Below, piece after piece: positions 53,850 to 64,000 of a stretch of 64,000 bases of DNA. The notes under the pieces were generated by a model that worked only from the letters and a program-made list of their open reading frames with translations, did not search any database and had not been told where the DNA came from. Where the stretch lies: NCBI GenBank assembly GCA_032690845.1, contig CM064429.1:11688569-11752568 (forward strand). Reading direction: 5' to 3'. Within the stretch, counting starts at the first letter, position 1. Every line of letters starts with the position of its first letter. A program made the position numbers and the translations under genes. This DNA is from Eleusine coracana subsp. coracana (lineage: Eukaryota; Streptophyta; Magnoliopsida; Poales; Poaceae).

Positions 53850-55060
53850 TCGCTGGAGCGCCAACAGCCCAGCGTCTCCTACTCCGGGGATTCTGGGGTG
53901 GCCGCGGTTGGGCAGCGTTCTTTCCGCGACGTGGTTGTGGATTCGGCCAACTCGGTGGCTTCCTCCCCGCCGTCTTCCCCGATGGTCGACAAGCCGCCGC
54001 CACGTATCATCCTTCGCTCGACCATTCACATCCCGTCCCCGGTGAGTTGCGCCCAGGATGCGGATGGTTGGGTGAAAGTGGAATCCCGAGCGACACGGCG
54101 TGAGCGAGCGGCGCTCTCGCGTCGCCCGCGGCGACCTGTACCAGTGGATCTCCGTGGCCGGTGCTTCAACTGCTTCTCCGGCACGCATCGCGCAGCGCAG
54201 TGTAAGTCCCGTACTCGGTGCTTCAAGTGCCGTAACCTGGGTCATCGGGCGTTCGTCTGCCCTAGTCGGACTACAGGCGTTCCAAGAGGCGGTGCGGCGC
54301 CGGCAGCGATAGCAGCGTTCCCCAATCGGGTTTCCGTGTGGAAGCGTATCACACCGGTGGAGGAGCATGGCCCTGTGAACTTGGCGCGCGAGATGGTTCC
54401 TCAACATGAAGCTGTGGTGAGTGGTGTGGCTTTCGACGTGCCCCGTGCAGAGGAGAATGGCGCGGTGCCGCCAGACTCTGACCGCTGCGGTCGCCGTCGT
54501 CGAAGGCCACGCCATAGAAGACGTCAAGCCCCCCCCCCCCCCCCCCCCGGGTGTTGGGGCGCCTGCTCCTACGCCTCCCAACAATGGTGGGGGCAACGGC
54601 AGGGATGCCTCTCAAGCACCTCAGGTGTTGGATGACGGCAACCCTCCGGCCCATGGACCACCATGCATCATCGACAGGTCAGCTCGTATTGCAAGTGCAG
54701 AAGCTGATCTCCGCCGAGCGGTTTTCGTTACTGTGATCGGGGACAGCGAAGCCCTTACCACCGACGACCTCAAAGCGGTGGTGGCAAGCTCCTTCGGCCT
54801 ACCCCCTTCTCCTCTGGTGTTTCGTCGCTCCAGCAGTGATCGAATTAACCTACATTATGTTCGTCGAAGATGAAGCTACGGTCGCAAGGCTGGCCAATAC
54901 CGGACCAACTCCAGGCCCGGGAGATTTGCAACTGCATTGTCGCCGCTGGACACGCCAGGCGTTCGCCGAAGGCATCGCCCTACCAACCTTGGTTGATGTC
55001 GAGTTCCGAGGGATCCCGGCACATGCGTGGGAGATGTCAACAGCAGAAAGTTTGTTAAGC
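53850..55060 (+). pseudogene. LINE ORF1-like region with two CCHC knuckles
   Basis: The frame at 53850-54530 has two knuckles, CFNCFSGTHRAAQC and CFKCRNLGHRAFVC. A C run (54530-54548) shifts the frame. It then continues with ASSFGLPPSPLVFRRSSSD and LHCRRWTRQAFAEGIAL, VDVEFRGIPAHAWEMSTAES (54930-55055), as in plant LINE ORF1 (DUF4283/zf-CCHC, RNA binding). Then the frame moves to endonuclease without a stop, so ORF1 and ORF2 were joined by a deletion. Confidence 0.75.
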
Positions 55061-55149
55061 CCTTACGGATGGCCACAACTCCTTCAGCCAGAAACCAGGA
55101 ACAGAGTGGATTATTCAGTGTTTCGTCTGTCAGCATGGTGTTTCAAGCC

Positions 55150-57166
55150 AAGTTTGATCCCTTTGGCCCGTGACCTGCATATCGTCTACGGTCCGCACCA
55201 GGACGCTGATAAGGCTGGCTTTCTTGAGGAATTACGTGATGTTCGAAGTCATTGCACTGGCCCTTGGGTAATCGGTGGAGATTTCAACATGATTTATTCG
55301 GCAGAGGATAAAAACAATGAAAATCTGAATCGTGCTATGATAGGTTGATTTTGACGTCTTGTGAATGATCTTGAATTAAAAGAAATACCATTGATCGGAT
55401 GGCGGTATACGTGGTCAAATGAGAGGGAGGCCCCTACTCTTGTCAAATTGGACCATGTGCTTTGCACGGCAGACTGGGAAGGAATGTTTCCGGACTGTAT
55501 TCTTCAGAGTCAAGCTCAAATCTCAGATCATTATCCTTTACTTCTGGGACTCAAAGAAGGACGACGTGGCAAAAGGAGATTCCACTTTGAGAGCTTCTGG
55601 ACCAAGTTTTCTAATTTTCATGAGGTGGTAACTCTTTCTTGGGGACAACCGGTCCAAGCATCTTGCCCTATGGAACAAATCTCCATGAAACTCAAGAGGC
55701 TCACAAAAGCTCTGCAATCGTGGAGTCAAAAGCAGGTTGGTCACATTAAAACACAACTTGGCCTTTCAAGGGAAATCTTACACCGTCTGGAAATTGCCCA
55801 AGACAGTCGTGTGCTAACTCCAGAGGAAGACTGGCTGCGATGCAAGGCCAAGCGGCATTGTTTGGTTCTCTCCTCTCTTGAACGAACTGTGGCCCGTTTA
55901 CGGTCGCGGATTCGGTTCTTGAAAGACGGGGATGCAAACACTGCGCTATTCCATAGCCAAGCAAGATTTCGGAATAGAAAGAATTTTATATCCAAATTAG
56001 TCCGTGATGAAGAGGTGATCACTACTCAGGAAGACAAACAGGAGGTATTCTATGATTATTTTACTGATTTGCTTGGCACTCCTCTGGATCGCACTAGCAC
56101 ACTGGACTTCAGTTTCTTCCATCGTGAAGGAATAGATCTTTCAGCTTTGGATGCACCTATCACGGAGGAGGAAGTATGGCAAACTATTAAGGCGCTCCCG
56201 GCTGATAGAGCTCCTGGCCCGGATGGTTATACCGGGCGCTTCTACAAAGCTTGTTGGCCGATAATCAAGTCGGATTTCATGGCGGCCATTATCACCCTGC
56301 AGCAGGGAGATACAAGGAAACTTTGGCTCCTAAATTCAGCTTACCTCATGCTAATCCCGAAGAAGGAAGAAGCGCTCTCGCCCTTGGACTTTAGGCCTAT
56401 TAGCTTGGTACACAGTTTTGCTAAACTAGTTACCAAAGTGATGGCCAATCGTCTTGCGCCGATGCTAAAATTGTTGGTCGCTACCAATCAAAGTGCTTTT
56501 GTTCAAGAAAGATGTATACACGATAATTATATGCTAGTCCAACAAACAATCAAGCTGCTACATAAAAGAAAGGTACCCAGCATTTTCTTGAAACTCGATA
56601 TATCAAAAGCTTTTGATTCGGTTTCTTGGTCGTTCTTGTTGAAAATTCTAGCGCATTTGGATTTTGGAACTTCTTGGTGCAATCTGATTTCCTGCCTTCT
56701 CTCTACGGCTTCCAAAAGAATTCTTGTTAATGGTGAGCCCGGGGAAGCAATTAAGCATCAACGGGGCCTCCGACAAGGTGATCCGTTCTCACCCATATTA
56801 TTCATTTTGGTTATGGATGTTCTAAATAGCCTCTTTATCAAAGCCTCAGAGCTAAGCTTGCTGCAACCAATAACTCGAGGAAATATTGGTCAACGGATTT
56901 CTCTTTATGCGGATGATGTAGCCCTATTCATTCGGCCAGATGAGGAGGAAATGAACTTCACCACACAGGTTTTGGAAGTATTCGGAGAAGCCTCAGGTTT
57001 GCGGACCAATTTTCAGAAAAGCTGCGCCATTCCAATCAGTTGCGCAGAGACTCAAACCGAGGCCATTTCTTCAACCTTGGCCTGCACAACGGCTGAGTTT
57101 GCATGCATCTATTTGGGGCTGCCTATTTCTAATAAAAATCTTAGAAAAACGGACCTTCTTCCATGA
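55150..57166 (+). pseudogene. LINE ORF2: partial endonuclease and reverse transcriptase
   Basis: Endonuclease: VYGPHQDADKAGFLEELRDV then CTGPWVIGGDFNMIYSAEDK, with a TGA at about 55346, then GWRYTWSNEREAPTLVKLDH and the catalytic SDHYPLLL. The first half of the endonuclease is missing. RT: LNSAYLMLIPKKEEALSPLD, FRPISLVHSFAKLVTKVMAN, FLKLDISKAFDSVSW, RGLRQGDPFSPILFILVMDV and the YADDVALF catalytic box. The frame 55361-57166 is open for 601 codons, notably well kept. It ends at LRKTDLLP, where a stop replaces the next codon. Confidence 0.9.
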
Positions 57167-58420
57167 GTGGAAAAGATTGGTGACAAACTTCTGAGTTGGA
57201 AAGCCAATCTCATGAATATGGCTGGTCGTGCTACATGAGTCCGTTTTGTTCTTTCAGCCCTACCAGTACATGTCCTAATTGCAATTAATGTGTCTAAGTG
57301 GTTTATCAAGACAATTAACAAATTCGTAGAGGTTCTCTATGGAAAGGAAGAAAAGAAGTTAATGGTGGCTGCTGCCTCGTTGCATGAGAGAAGGTACAAC
57401 GACCGCTATAACTCGGTGGCCTGGGTATTCCTAATCTGGAGGTCACGGGCTGGGCACTACAGGTTCGCAGGCTATGGATTCGGAAGACTGACACAACCAA
57501 GCCATGGATTTCTTTGGATATTCCTTCCCACAATTGTGTGTCTGCTTTGTTTCAAACTGCAATGCAAACGACTATAGGGAATGGAAGAACTACTCTTTTC
57601 TGGAAAGAAAAATGGATTCATGGCAGCTCGATAGCTGAACTTGCACCAACTGTGATAGCAGCAGTCCTGGCAAAAACTCGGGATACACGCTTGGTCGCTG
57701 AAGCTTTGGTCGATCAGAATTGGGCACACGACATTGAAGGTGGGCTCTCAATGATTGGGCTATATGAATTGTTCCAGCTAGCCGACATTCTTGCTGATGT
57801 GGTTCTCTCTGAAGAAGAGGACTTACATATTTGGCGCTTTGACAACTCGGGTCAGTACACAGCAAAGTCAGCTTATTTGGCATTCTTCAATGGAGCTATC
57901 CAGTTCGAACCTTGGCACAGAATCTGGAAATCCTGAGCTCCAGCTAAATGCAAAATTTTCCTCTGGTTGGCGGTAAGGAACAAATGTTGGATAGCAGATG
58001 GTCTAGCAAAAAGAAACCTCCCTCATCCTGACTATTGCTTGTTGTGTGACCAAGAAACCGAAGATATCTAACATATTCTTACCACGTGTGTATTTGCCAG
58101 GGAGTTTTGGTTTTGAATTCTATCATTGTTCGGCCGGCAGCATTGTGTTCCCTCTCAGCACACTGCCTCCTTCGCAGAGTGGTGGAGAAAGAGTGTGAAA
58201 AAGGTCCAGAAGGAGAAACGAAAAGGTTTTAACACGCTGGTCGTCATGGGAGCCTGGCTGTTATGGAAGCATCAAAATGCGTGTGTCTTTGATGGGATCA
58301 GTCCGAGTTTGGAGGTTTTGTTCCACACCTTCAAGGACAAACACCACTTGTGGTGTCTTGCAGGTGCTCGGAGTCTTAGCTCCTTGAGCTCTGGTCATGC
58401 GGTTGGGCTAGGCTAGAGTT
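57167..58420 (+). pseudogene. LINE ORF2 C-terminal region with zf-RVT domain, broken
   Basis: After stops at 57166 and 57237 the frame continues (GDKLLSWKANLMNMAGRA, LPVHVLIAI). From 57570 it reads MGNGRTTLFWKEKWIHGSSI, then DLHIWRFDNSGQYTAKSAYL and WKS, a stop, then the Zn-binding core APAKCKIFLWLAVRNKCWIA, and HPDYCLLCDQETEDI. 58126-58416 adds EFWWRKSVKKVQKEKRKGF and LWKHQNACVFDG. This is the usual end of plant L1 ORF2. Confidence 0.85.
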
Positions 58421-58564
58421 TCTAGGCCTTAGTCATCTTCGGGTCAGGTTTTTGTGTGTTTCTAGTTAGTTACGACCTTGTTGTAATTTCAGCCCCTCAC
58501 AGCTCGGTTCGGAGTGAGGTGGCGTTGCTTGTACGGGACCGTTTTTCTCTCTCTTAATACAAAG

Positions 58565-58598
58565 ATACGCAGCTCTCCTGCGTATTCGATTAAAAAAA
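58565..58598 (+). other. LINE 3'-end hairpin and A-rich tail
   Basis: ATACGCAG (58565-58572) and CTGCGTAT (58578-58585) form a perfect 8-base stem with a 5-base loop, followed by TCGATTAAAAAAA. A 3' hairpin next to the tail suggests where reverse transcription starts. Confidence 0.85.
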
Positions 58599-58613
58599 GA
58601 TAATATTGGACTT

Positions 58614-59718
58614 GCAGTTTGCTTCAAGAGGGTGAATGAACAAAGTTATATAGAAGATCATTACTTAGGCTTATAATAGACAAAAGTTGGCAAGTTTGAT
58701 TAACTATTAGGCATTAGATCATTAAATAATACATAACTAGTCAATCTACCCGCATATTTGTGCAGCTAGTCTTATATAATATTCTAAATATTATAAAAAT
58801 TATTATCAATATTCCATCAACTATTTAGATACGATTAAAAAAAGAAAACAACTTGTTATGTATAGATTTGTATTTATTGATATTGCTCTACTCATTGAAA
58901 GCTTAGGTAATAAACCAGAACTATTCGACTACCATGACATTATAATCAAAGTACTCAGATTTATATAATACATTAAGTGTAGTATTATCCAACACAATCT
59001 TTAATGTACATATACTTGCTTGATTATTCGATGGAACCCTCATATCTAGGTTCCAATATTTTCTGAAGACCGAAAAATGCATTCACGTTCTATGTATATA
59101 TCTTGCTAGAGAGTCAATATATAGAAAGTCTCATGTATTAAAAGTAGGGTGTATTCATGAACAATTTTTTATTTTTTTTCTAAAGCCATGTAGAAAGTAT
59201 TCTCTAAATCAGTATCTGTGTATGTATTGTTGATATAGATGTTGTTGCCACAACCAGAACACATATTTGTTTTAAAGACACATATATTTATGTTGCCGTG
59301 TGTCCATAAATTCTTTTTGAATTTTGTTTTTCCAACAACCACGTTAATGTGTTGCTACCACAACACGTGTTTTTTTTGTTTGTTCTCTAAAAAGGTTAAA
59401 TTTAAAAGTCATATATGGATATCATGCATATATTATTCCAAACTGGTTTAGGATTTTTACTTTATTATTTAAATAAAATTAATGGTGAGTAACTAAAAAT
59501 TATAGGGAAGGGTATTTATATAGTCTATTATTTTTATAATGACAGTGGTGGATAAGTTACATAATGTTAATAGTGAGTAATTTAAAATTATATGGAAGGG
59601 TATTTTGGTCTAAATTTTTTATAATGGCAGTGATGGGTAATTTTTCTTTTTCTTTTTCTCTGATTAACGTGGGAATTTCTAGGCCTTGACAGCGAACGTG
59701 GAGGCTCTTTTTCTTAAT

Positions 59719-59773
<55 letters not shown>

Positions 59774-60108
59774 TAACTCAACACCTAGCGGTCCAGGCAG
59801 AACCGCGATTTTGTCCTGGTTAGTTAACAACACATGACCCGGGATGCTTATGGTTTCCTCTACATCAAGTTAAATTCTATCATTTATGTTGAAGTGAGTT
59901 TTAGAAAACTGATCACTATATTGACACATGAAATATAAACATACAGATTGAATTCAAACCTTTCGGATGGTCCTCAAAGACTAAACCCAAACCTTGTGGA
60001 CACTCAATGATAATTTTATTTCCCTACAACGACATGTTACCTTGCCTAGCCCTCTTATGTTTTGGGGGCATTTTAGTGTATGAGACCTTCTCCTTCACGT
60101 ATTTGCCT
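58614..60108. other. AT-rich intergenic DNA
   Basis: No gene seen. Two partly alike copies of a 100-base AT-rich block (AATTTAAAATTATATGGAAGGGTATTT) lie near 59490-59550 and 59565-59630. A TA microsatellite is at 59722-59769. Confidence 0.5.
59722..59769. repeat. (TA)n microsatellite
   Basis: About 24 perfect TA units. Confidence 0.97.
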
Positions 60109-60117
60109 CCTTTTGTT

Positions 60118-61207
60118 GAGTCTTTTACCCCTATGCAATTAAGAAAGTTGCCACTTATCTGTATGCCATAAAAAATTTTCAAGACACCTGTATGCCATGA
60201 GCCCAAATTTTATTTACCCGTGTGCCATTCCGTCCACCATCTGTTAGATTTTAACGGTTTCATAGCTCTGACAGGTGAAACCCACATATAAAATGACTAT
60301 TTTACCCCTGAGTCAACTCTCTTCTCCCTTCTCCCTTCTCTTCTCCCGGGCTCCCTCTCTTCTCCCTGGCTCCAGGCCCCAGCCACCCCCCCCTCAAACC
60401 GCCGCCCAGCCGCGCGCGCGCCTAGGCCGGCGCCCCACGAGCCCTGCCCCGCGTCCAAGATCCGGCGAAGGCCGACGCCCACGCCGTGCGCCCTGCCCCG
60501 TGTCCAAGATCCGGCGAAGGCCGGCGCCCAGGCCGGCGCGCCCTACCCCACGGCCACCGGCCAGATCCGGCCTCGCCATACCCCGCGCCTCCATCCCCCC
60601 GCCTCGCCGGTCCCCGTGGCCCTGCGGCTCGGTGTCAGGCAGGCTGCGCCCGTGCGGCCAGGCCGGCGCGCCTAGCCTCCTCCAGATCGCCTGCTCCGCC
60701 TCCTCCAGGTCGGCCCGCTACGAGTCGAAGCCGTAGTCACTGAAGTGGTCCGCCTCAGGGAACTGGAAGATGGGCGCGGCCACCGAGCTCTTCTTCCCCA
60801 TCGCAACGCGGACGCTCACAGTCACAAGCAGCTAGCTTCCTCACTTTTGTTCTGGTCTTTGAAATGGAAAGAAATTTGTACGTGTCACGGCGCAAACATT
60901 TTTTACCTTTTTAAAAAATTATTTTCCATTTTTTCTTTTTACGCTATTTAAAATTAGTTTATAATTTTTCTGATTCTTTACGCTTTTTTTAAACTATTTT
61001 CACTTTTTATATTTTTTCTTGTCCAATAACCCATCCAAGGGCAAAACAGTGTTTACACAGCCCACTTAACAGCTGTTTCATCTCCATCTATCCAAAATGG
61101 CACACGGGTAAATGAAACTTGGGTGCATGGCATACAAGTGTTTATAAACTTTTTTATGGCATACATGTCACTAGCAACTTTCATAATGGTGTAGGGGTAA
61201 AAGACTC
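60118..61207. mobile_element. Non-autonomous Mutator-like element with captured GC-rich DNA
   Basis: Inverted ends of about 110 bases: GAGTCTTTTACCCCTATGCA on the left and, reversed, GAGTCTTTTACCCCTACACC on the right, with more pairing inside (GTATGCCATAAAAAA, TTTACCCGTGTGCCATT). The flanks CCTTTTGTT (60109-60117) and CCATTTGCT (61208-61216) form a 9-base duplication with two changes. The middle (60320-60830) is strongly GC-rich with strand-shadow ORFs. No transposase. This is the pattern of a Pack-MULE. Confidence 0.85.
60718..60801 (-). pseudogene. Captured gene start within the MULE
   Basis: On the minus strand ATG at 60801 opens a frame reading MGKKSSVAAPIFQFPEADHF and then SDYGFDS before a TAG. 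Downstream of the stop it reads RADLEEAEQAIWRRLGA. The first 27 residues look like a real protein N-terminus of plant origin. The parent gene was not identified. The stop shows that this copy is not functional, unless a non-coding role exists. Confidence 0.5.
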
Positions 61208-61320
61208 CCATTTGCTCTTCAGTTAATACTCAGACTGGGAGGTCCTTCATTAGAATGATCACACGGTGCTACAAAATACATAACAACACTAAGGTTATAA
61301 AATGTGAAGTGACACAGGTG

Positions 61321-61745
61321 CACTACCACAGAAAAGGTCATTAGTGACGGATATTTTGTCATTAGTGATGGTAAAAAACACGTCACTAAAAGCGCGTCAC
61401 TAAAGGTAGGCTATTAGTGACGGCCCAAAAACCGTCACTAGTGTCAGAGACGGTTTATTATAACCCGTCAGCAAGCATTAGAGACGGCTTTACATAAATC
61501 CGTCAGCATGAACCAGTGACGGCTTTACATAAATCCGTCAGTATTTATCAGAGACGGATTCCTCTAGACCTGTCAATATTTATCAGTGACGGATTCATTT
61601 AAAACAGTCAGTAGTACCAGAGACGGTTTTTATCGAACCCGTCACTAAATTGTGAGACGGCTTATTCGAAAATCGTCACTACGGAAGTGTTTGTATGTAT
61701 CAGTGACGCTCCTGTTTAACCGTCACTGGTATTTGCAGTACCCGT
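61321..61745. repeat. CACTA sub-terminal repeat region
   Basis: At least fifteen copies of GTGACGG/CCGTCAC-type words in both orientations, spaced about 20-30 bases. Such repeats are taken as transposase binding sites in this superfamily. Confidence 0.85.
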
Positions 61746-62153
61746 CACTAAAATTATCCAACGCCCAGTGGAGCGTTTTAAAGCTTGTTTCCTACTGACG
61801 CAGTTTCAACAGAATGCACATTGCAGGCAATAAACAAAATGCGTTCAATAGCAGAATACATTGAGCCACATAACAGCTATGCATTCATGTGCTAATTACA
61901 AGATAGATATTCACATCCCAAAACAGAATACATTGAGCCACATAACAGCTAGGCAATGGTTCAACAACAGAATACATTGAGCCACATAACAGCTAGGCAT
62001 TAGATCATCATGTGCCAATAACAGGATAGGCATCCACATCCCAAAATAGTTTGTTCAACAATATAATACAGCATCATCGAGCCATAAGCCAATAACATAT
62101 AGGTAGCTTCCTAAAACAGAGGTTCAACAACCATACAATGGTTCTCAAGCTTG

Positions 62154-64000
62154 TCAGTACATAGCAGTATGGTGATGAAACTCTCCTTTTTGAGAGATCA
62201 CTTCTAACATGATGAACTTGGCCAAACTCTCTCGAAGACCAGCCAGGACCCACTCATCAAGGGGACATGTAGAGAAAGAGATGTCCTGCCAATTGGTTGG
62301 AAAAAGAACAAGAAATAAGTATGCAGAAACAGTTTTCAAGTCATGATAAAAACAAGATATGAGTAACAGAGAAATGCAAGTCCAGTACATTAACCTTAAA
62401 GCAATCTTAGATTTGCTTCTATGTGGTATGTACCAATAGCCCATAAAGATGTCTCTTATATAATCCACATTGTCACTAAGGGACCCATTCCATACTTGCA
62501 CTAGTAAATTTAAATTAACGGACACTGATTAAATCAATGACTTACACTCCTACATGGCTACATTCCAAACATCCCTGTTCAGAAATATAAAACAACGACT
62601 TGCACTGAATTTACAGTAACATCACAGCACTGATCAAATTTCAATTGGCAATTAATTTTATAGAAAATGATTAGGCCAAACAATACAAAATGGAAGTTCA
62701 GGAAAGTGAGATTCTTTAAAAAAAATTGAACGTCACTGGTATTTGCATAGCTTTGATTAGAATAAAACTGAATATTTGATTGAGATAATACTCTGTTATG
62801 TATTGCATATGTGAATTGTAATCTCGAGTAAATAGCCTAAAAAATATTTTATATTTAATTCTAGTGTTGGATACATCAACAAGATTATTACTTAGAGATT
62901 TAGCCTTAATATGTCTTGGAAAAGGAGGAAAACAAACCTCGGGCTTTGTCAAGTTCTTTGAGCTTGCAATAGATAGCATATGGTGAAAGCTGTAAAAATC
63001 ACAGACATTGGCCCTTTGCTGTTGGTGACACTGGATAAACAAAGAGTTAGTTTCATAGGGAATCACAATCAGTCACTTTTCTCATACCATTTGATGAATA
63101 TTTCAGTTACCGGAAATTTGGTAAGATGTGTTAGTGCACCTCCTTTCTTCTTTTTTGCATCACTTTGGACATAGACTTCCCAAGCCCTACATGGTACATG
63201 TATACAAAGTGAGTACATTTGTGCACAAATTGCTAGCTACTTCTACCTACTGTTAAAATATTAGCTACTTTGGGGCTGATGGTCACTTGTCTAGCAAGCT
63301 ACATGCTGCTCTATCAAGCAAATATGAAACCGAGGTAGTCAAGGCAAGCGCAAGATAGGATTAGCACACTCACCTATCAAGAAAATCTATCAGAATGTTA
63401 ACATTATAATGCATTTCAACGATTGAATCCAAATACTAGACGGTTTTCCATTTCATGCTGATTACCACAGAAATCTAATGCCCTCTAGTGTTACATGCAA
63501 ACATTACAAGCTCCTTTTGTCTTAGAGCTGTGGCTCATTGCCCTTGCCACATAGGTAATGACTTCTTTCTCTCTCTCTTCATCAGCTTTAATGACACAGA
63601 GAGCCAGTGGCTGAGGATCAAGGACAGCAACAGGCCAGTTGTTGCGTTTGCATTCTAGAGACATGTACCTGAAAATTGACAAGTAAATAGTGACTGAAAA
63701 TTTGCACATTGGATTTTTTGAATAATTCAGGAAAAAGTCGCTACAGCTCTATTCCCACAAATTATAACTATCATGTTAGACACAGAATCAACATGTATAT
63801 GGGAATCAAAATAGCATTTCTACAAATTATATCTACTAGTGGTTAAGCATTTGCGAATGCAATATAGTGGTCGATATAGATGAAAAACTTACAGTGCGAA
63901 GAGGCGTACAATGGACACGTCTAAGACATCAAAATGGAAGAGATCATATAGGTCAGCAAAGTCAACAATGAATGGACCCCCGTCACTCTTTACAAGATGA
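62154..64000 (-). pseudogene. Ulp1-like (C48) cysteine protease gene of the CACTA element, multi-exon, partial
   Basis: Reading right to left: GGPFIVDFADLYDLFHFDVL, DVSIVRLFAL (63995-63895), MSLECKRNNWPVAVLDPQPL and the following AREMSH-type helix (63665-63500), CHQQQRANVCDFYSFHHML (63030-62960) with a Cys in the place of the Ulp1 catalytic Cys, and CPLDEWVLAGLRESLAKFIM, LEVISQKGEFHH (62290-62165). This order matches the SUMO-protease-like genes carried by plant CACTA elements. The His-containing segment (GGHW type) was not found. Exon edges are approximate, and the start lies beyond the window. Confidence 0.55.

Larger units (their letters stand above)
53808..58598 (+). mobile_element. L1-type LINE, 5'-truncated and internally deleted
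   Basis: Both flanks are the 15-base sequence GATAATATTGGACTT (53793-53807 and 58599-58613), an exact target duplication. It holds part of ORF1 with CCHC knuckles, a partial endonuclease, a complete RT, and a Zn-binding C-terminal region, and ends with a hairpin and an A-rich tail (ATTAAAAAAA). Length about 4.8 kb, and stops make it inactive. Confidence 0.95.
61321..64000. mobile_element. Left part of a CACTA-type DNA transposon
   Basis: It starts CACTACCACAGAAAAGG, directly after a possible 3-base target (GTG, 61318-61320). The first 420 bases are packed with sub-terminal repeats TTAGTGACGG, CCGTCACTA, AGAGACGG and ACCGTCA. Inward lies a decayed gene on the minus strand. It continues beyond the window end. 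Confidence 0.88.

Noticed and set aside
60275..60743. Arg/Pro-rich ORFs of 153 and 85 codons
   Set aside because: Shadow frames of GC-rich DNA inside a MULE. Only the minus-strand start at 60801 looks like protein sequence.

Overview
The window looks like a stretch of a large plant nuclear genome, most likely a panicoid grass. The evidence is dense nested LTR retrotransposons of grass-type families (SIRE-like Ty1/copia, Athila-like and Tat-like Ty3/gypsy), a Stowaway MITE, hAT and Mutator-like elements, CACTA ends, an L1 LINE, and a piece of plastid petB. There is no bacterial, phage or CRISPR content. Only one host gene is convincing: a two-coding-exon P-class pentatricopeptide-repeat (PPR) gene on the + strand (coding exons 16815-17316 and 19227-20471). 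Family names rest on recognising motifs by eye; no search was run.

Layout. 1-2660: minus-strand copia remnant with RNase H, RT and integrase, whose integrase is fused directly to an LTR end and PBS. 2646-5459: minus-strand Ty3/gypsy remnant with protease and the tail of the polyprotein, but no RT. 5455-7319: LTR remnants in both orientations. 7320-9579: copia 3' end with LTR. 9580-12025: minus-strand Athila-like LTRs and remnant. 12026-16144: 3' end of another copia, split by a solo LTR (12300-13982). 16145-20471: PPR gene, whose intron holds a GAGCT-palindrome repeat with a Stowaway MITE inside it. 21261-22196: Mutator-like element with a perfect 9-bp duplication. 22395-22634: petB fragment. 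22635-28440: 5' part of a Ty3/gypsy element inserted in petB. 28441-38836: copia element inserted in the gypsy RNase H region; its gag is split by a complete Athila-like element (31214-38509, matching 1549-bp LTRs, AAGAA duplication). 38837-46134: 3' end of a Tat-lineage gypsy with tandem repeats, a decayed spliced antisense gene and the 3' LTR, interrupted by a solo LTR (43148-44614, GCGAC duplication). 46135-52760: mostly unassigned, with a hAT MITE, a GC-rich minisatellite and a CACTA right end. 53808-58598: LINE with a 15-bp duplication. 60118-61207: second Mutator-like element with captured GC-rich DNA. 61321-64000: left part of a CACTA element with a Ulp1-like protease gene on the minus strand.

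The most interesting points are as follows. (1) The young Athila-like element at 31214-38509 has lost all of pol but keeps an intact 496-codon ATHILA-type ORF. That ORF is preceded by what looks like its own promoter and a 5'-leader intron (TATA 33771, donor GTGAGT 33588, acceptor TGTGCAG 34052). (2) LTRs of unrelated families across the window each carry paired CG-centred palindromes of family-specific sequence, usually a few hundred bases or less upstream of the TATA box. (3) The Tat 3' region combines a 110/147-bp tandem array with an antisense spliced gene. (4) Insertion boundaries and target duplications let the order of many events be read directly.
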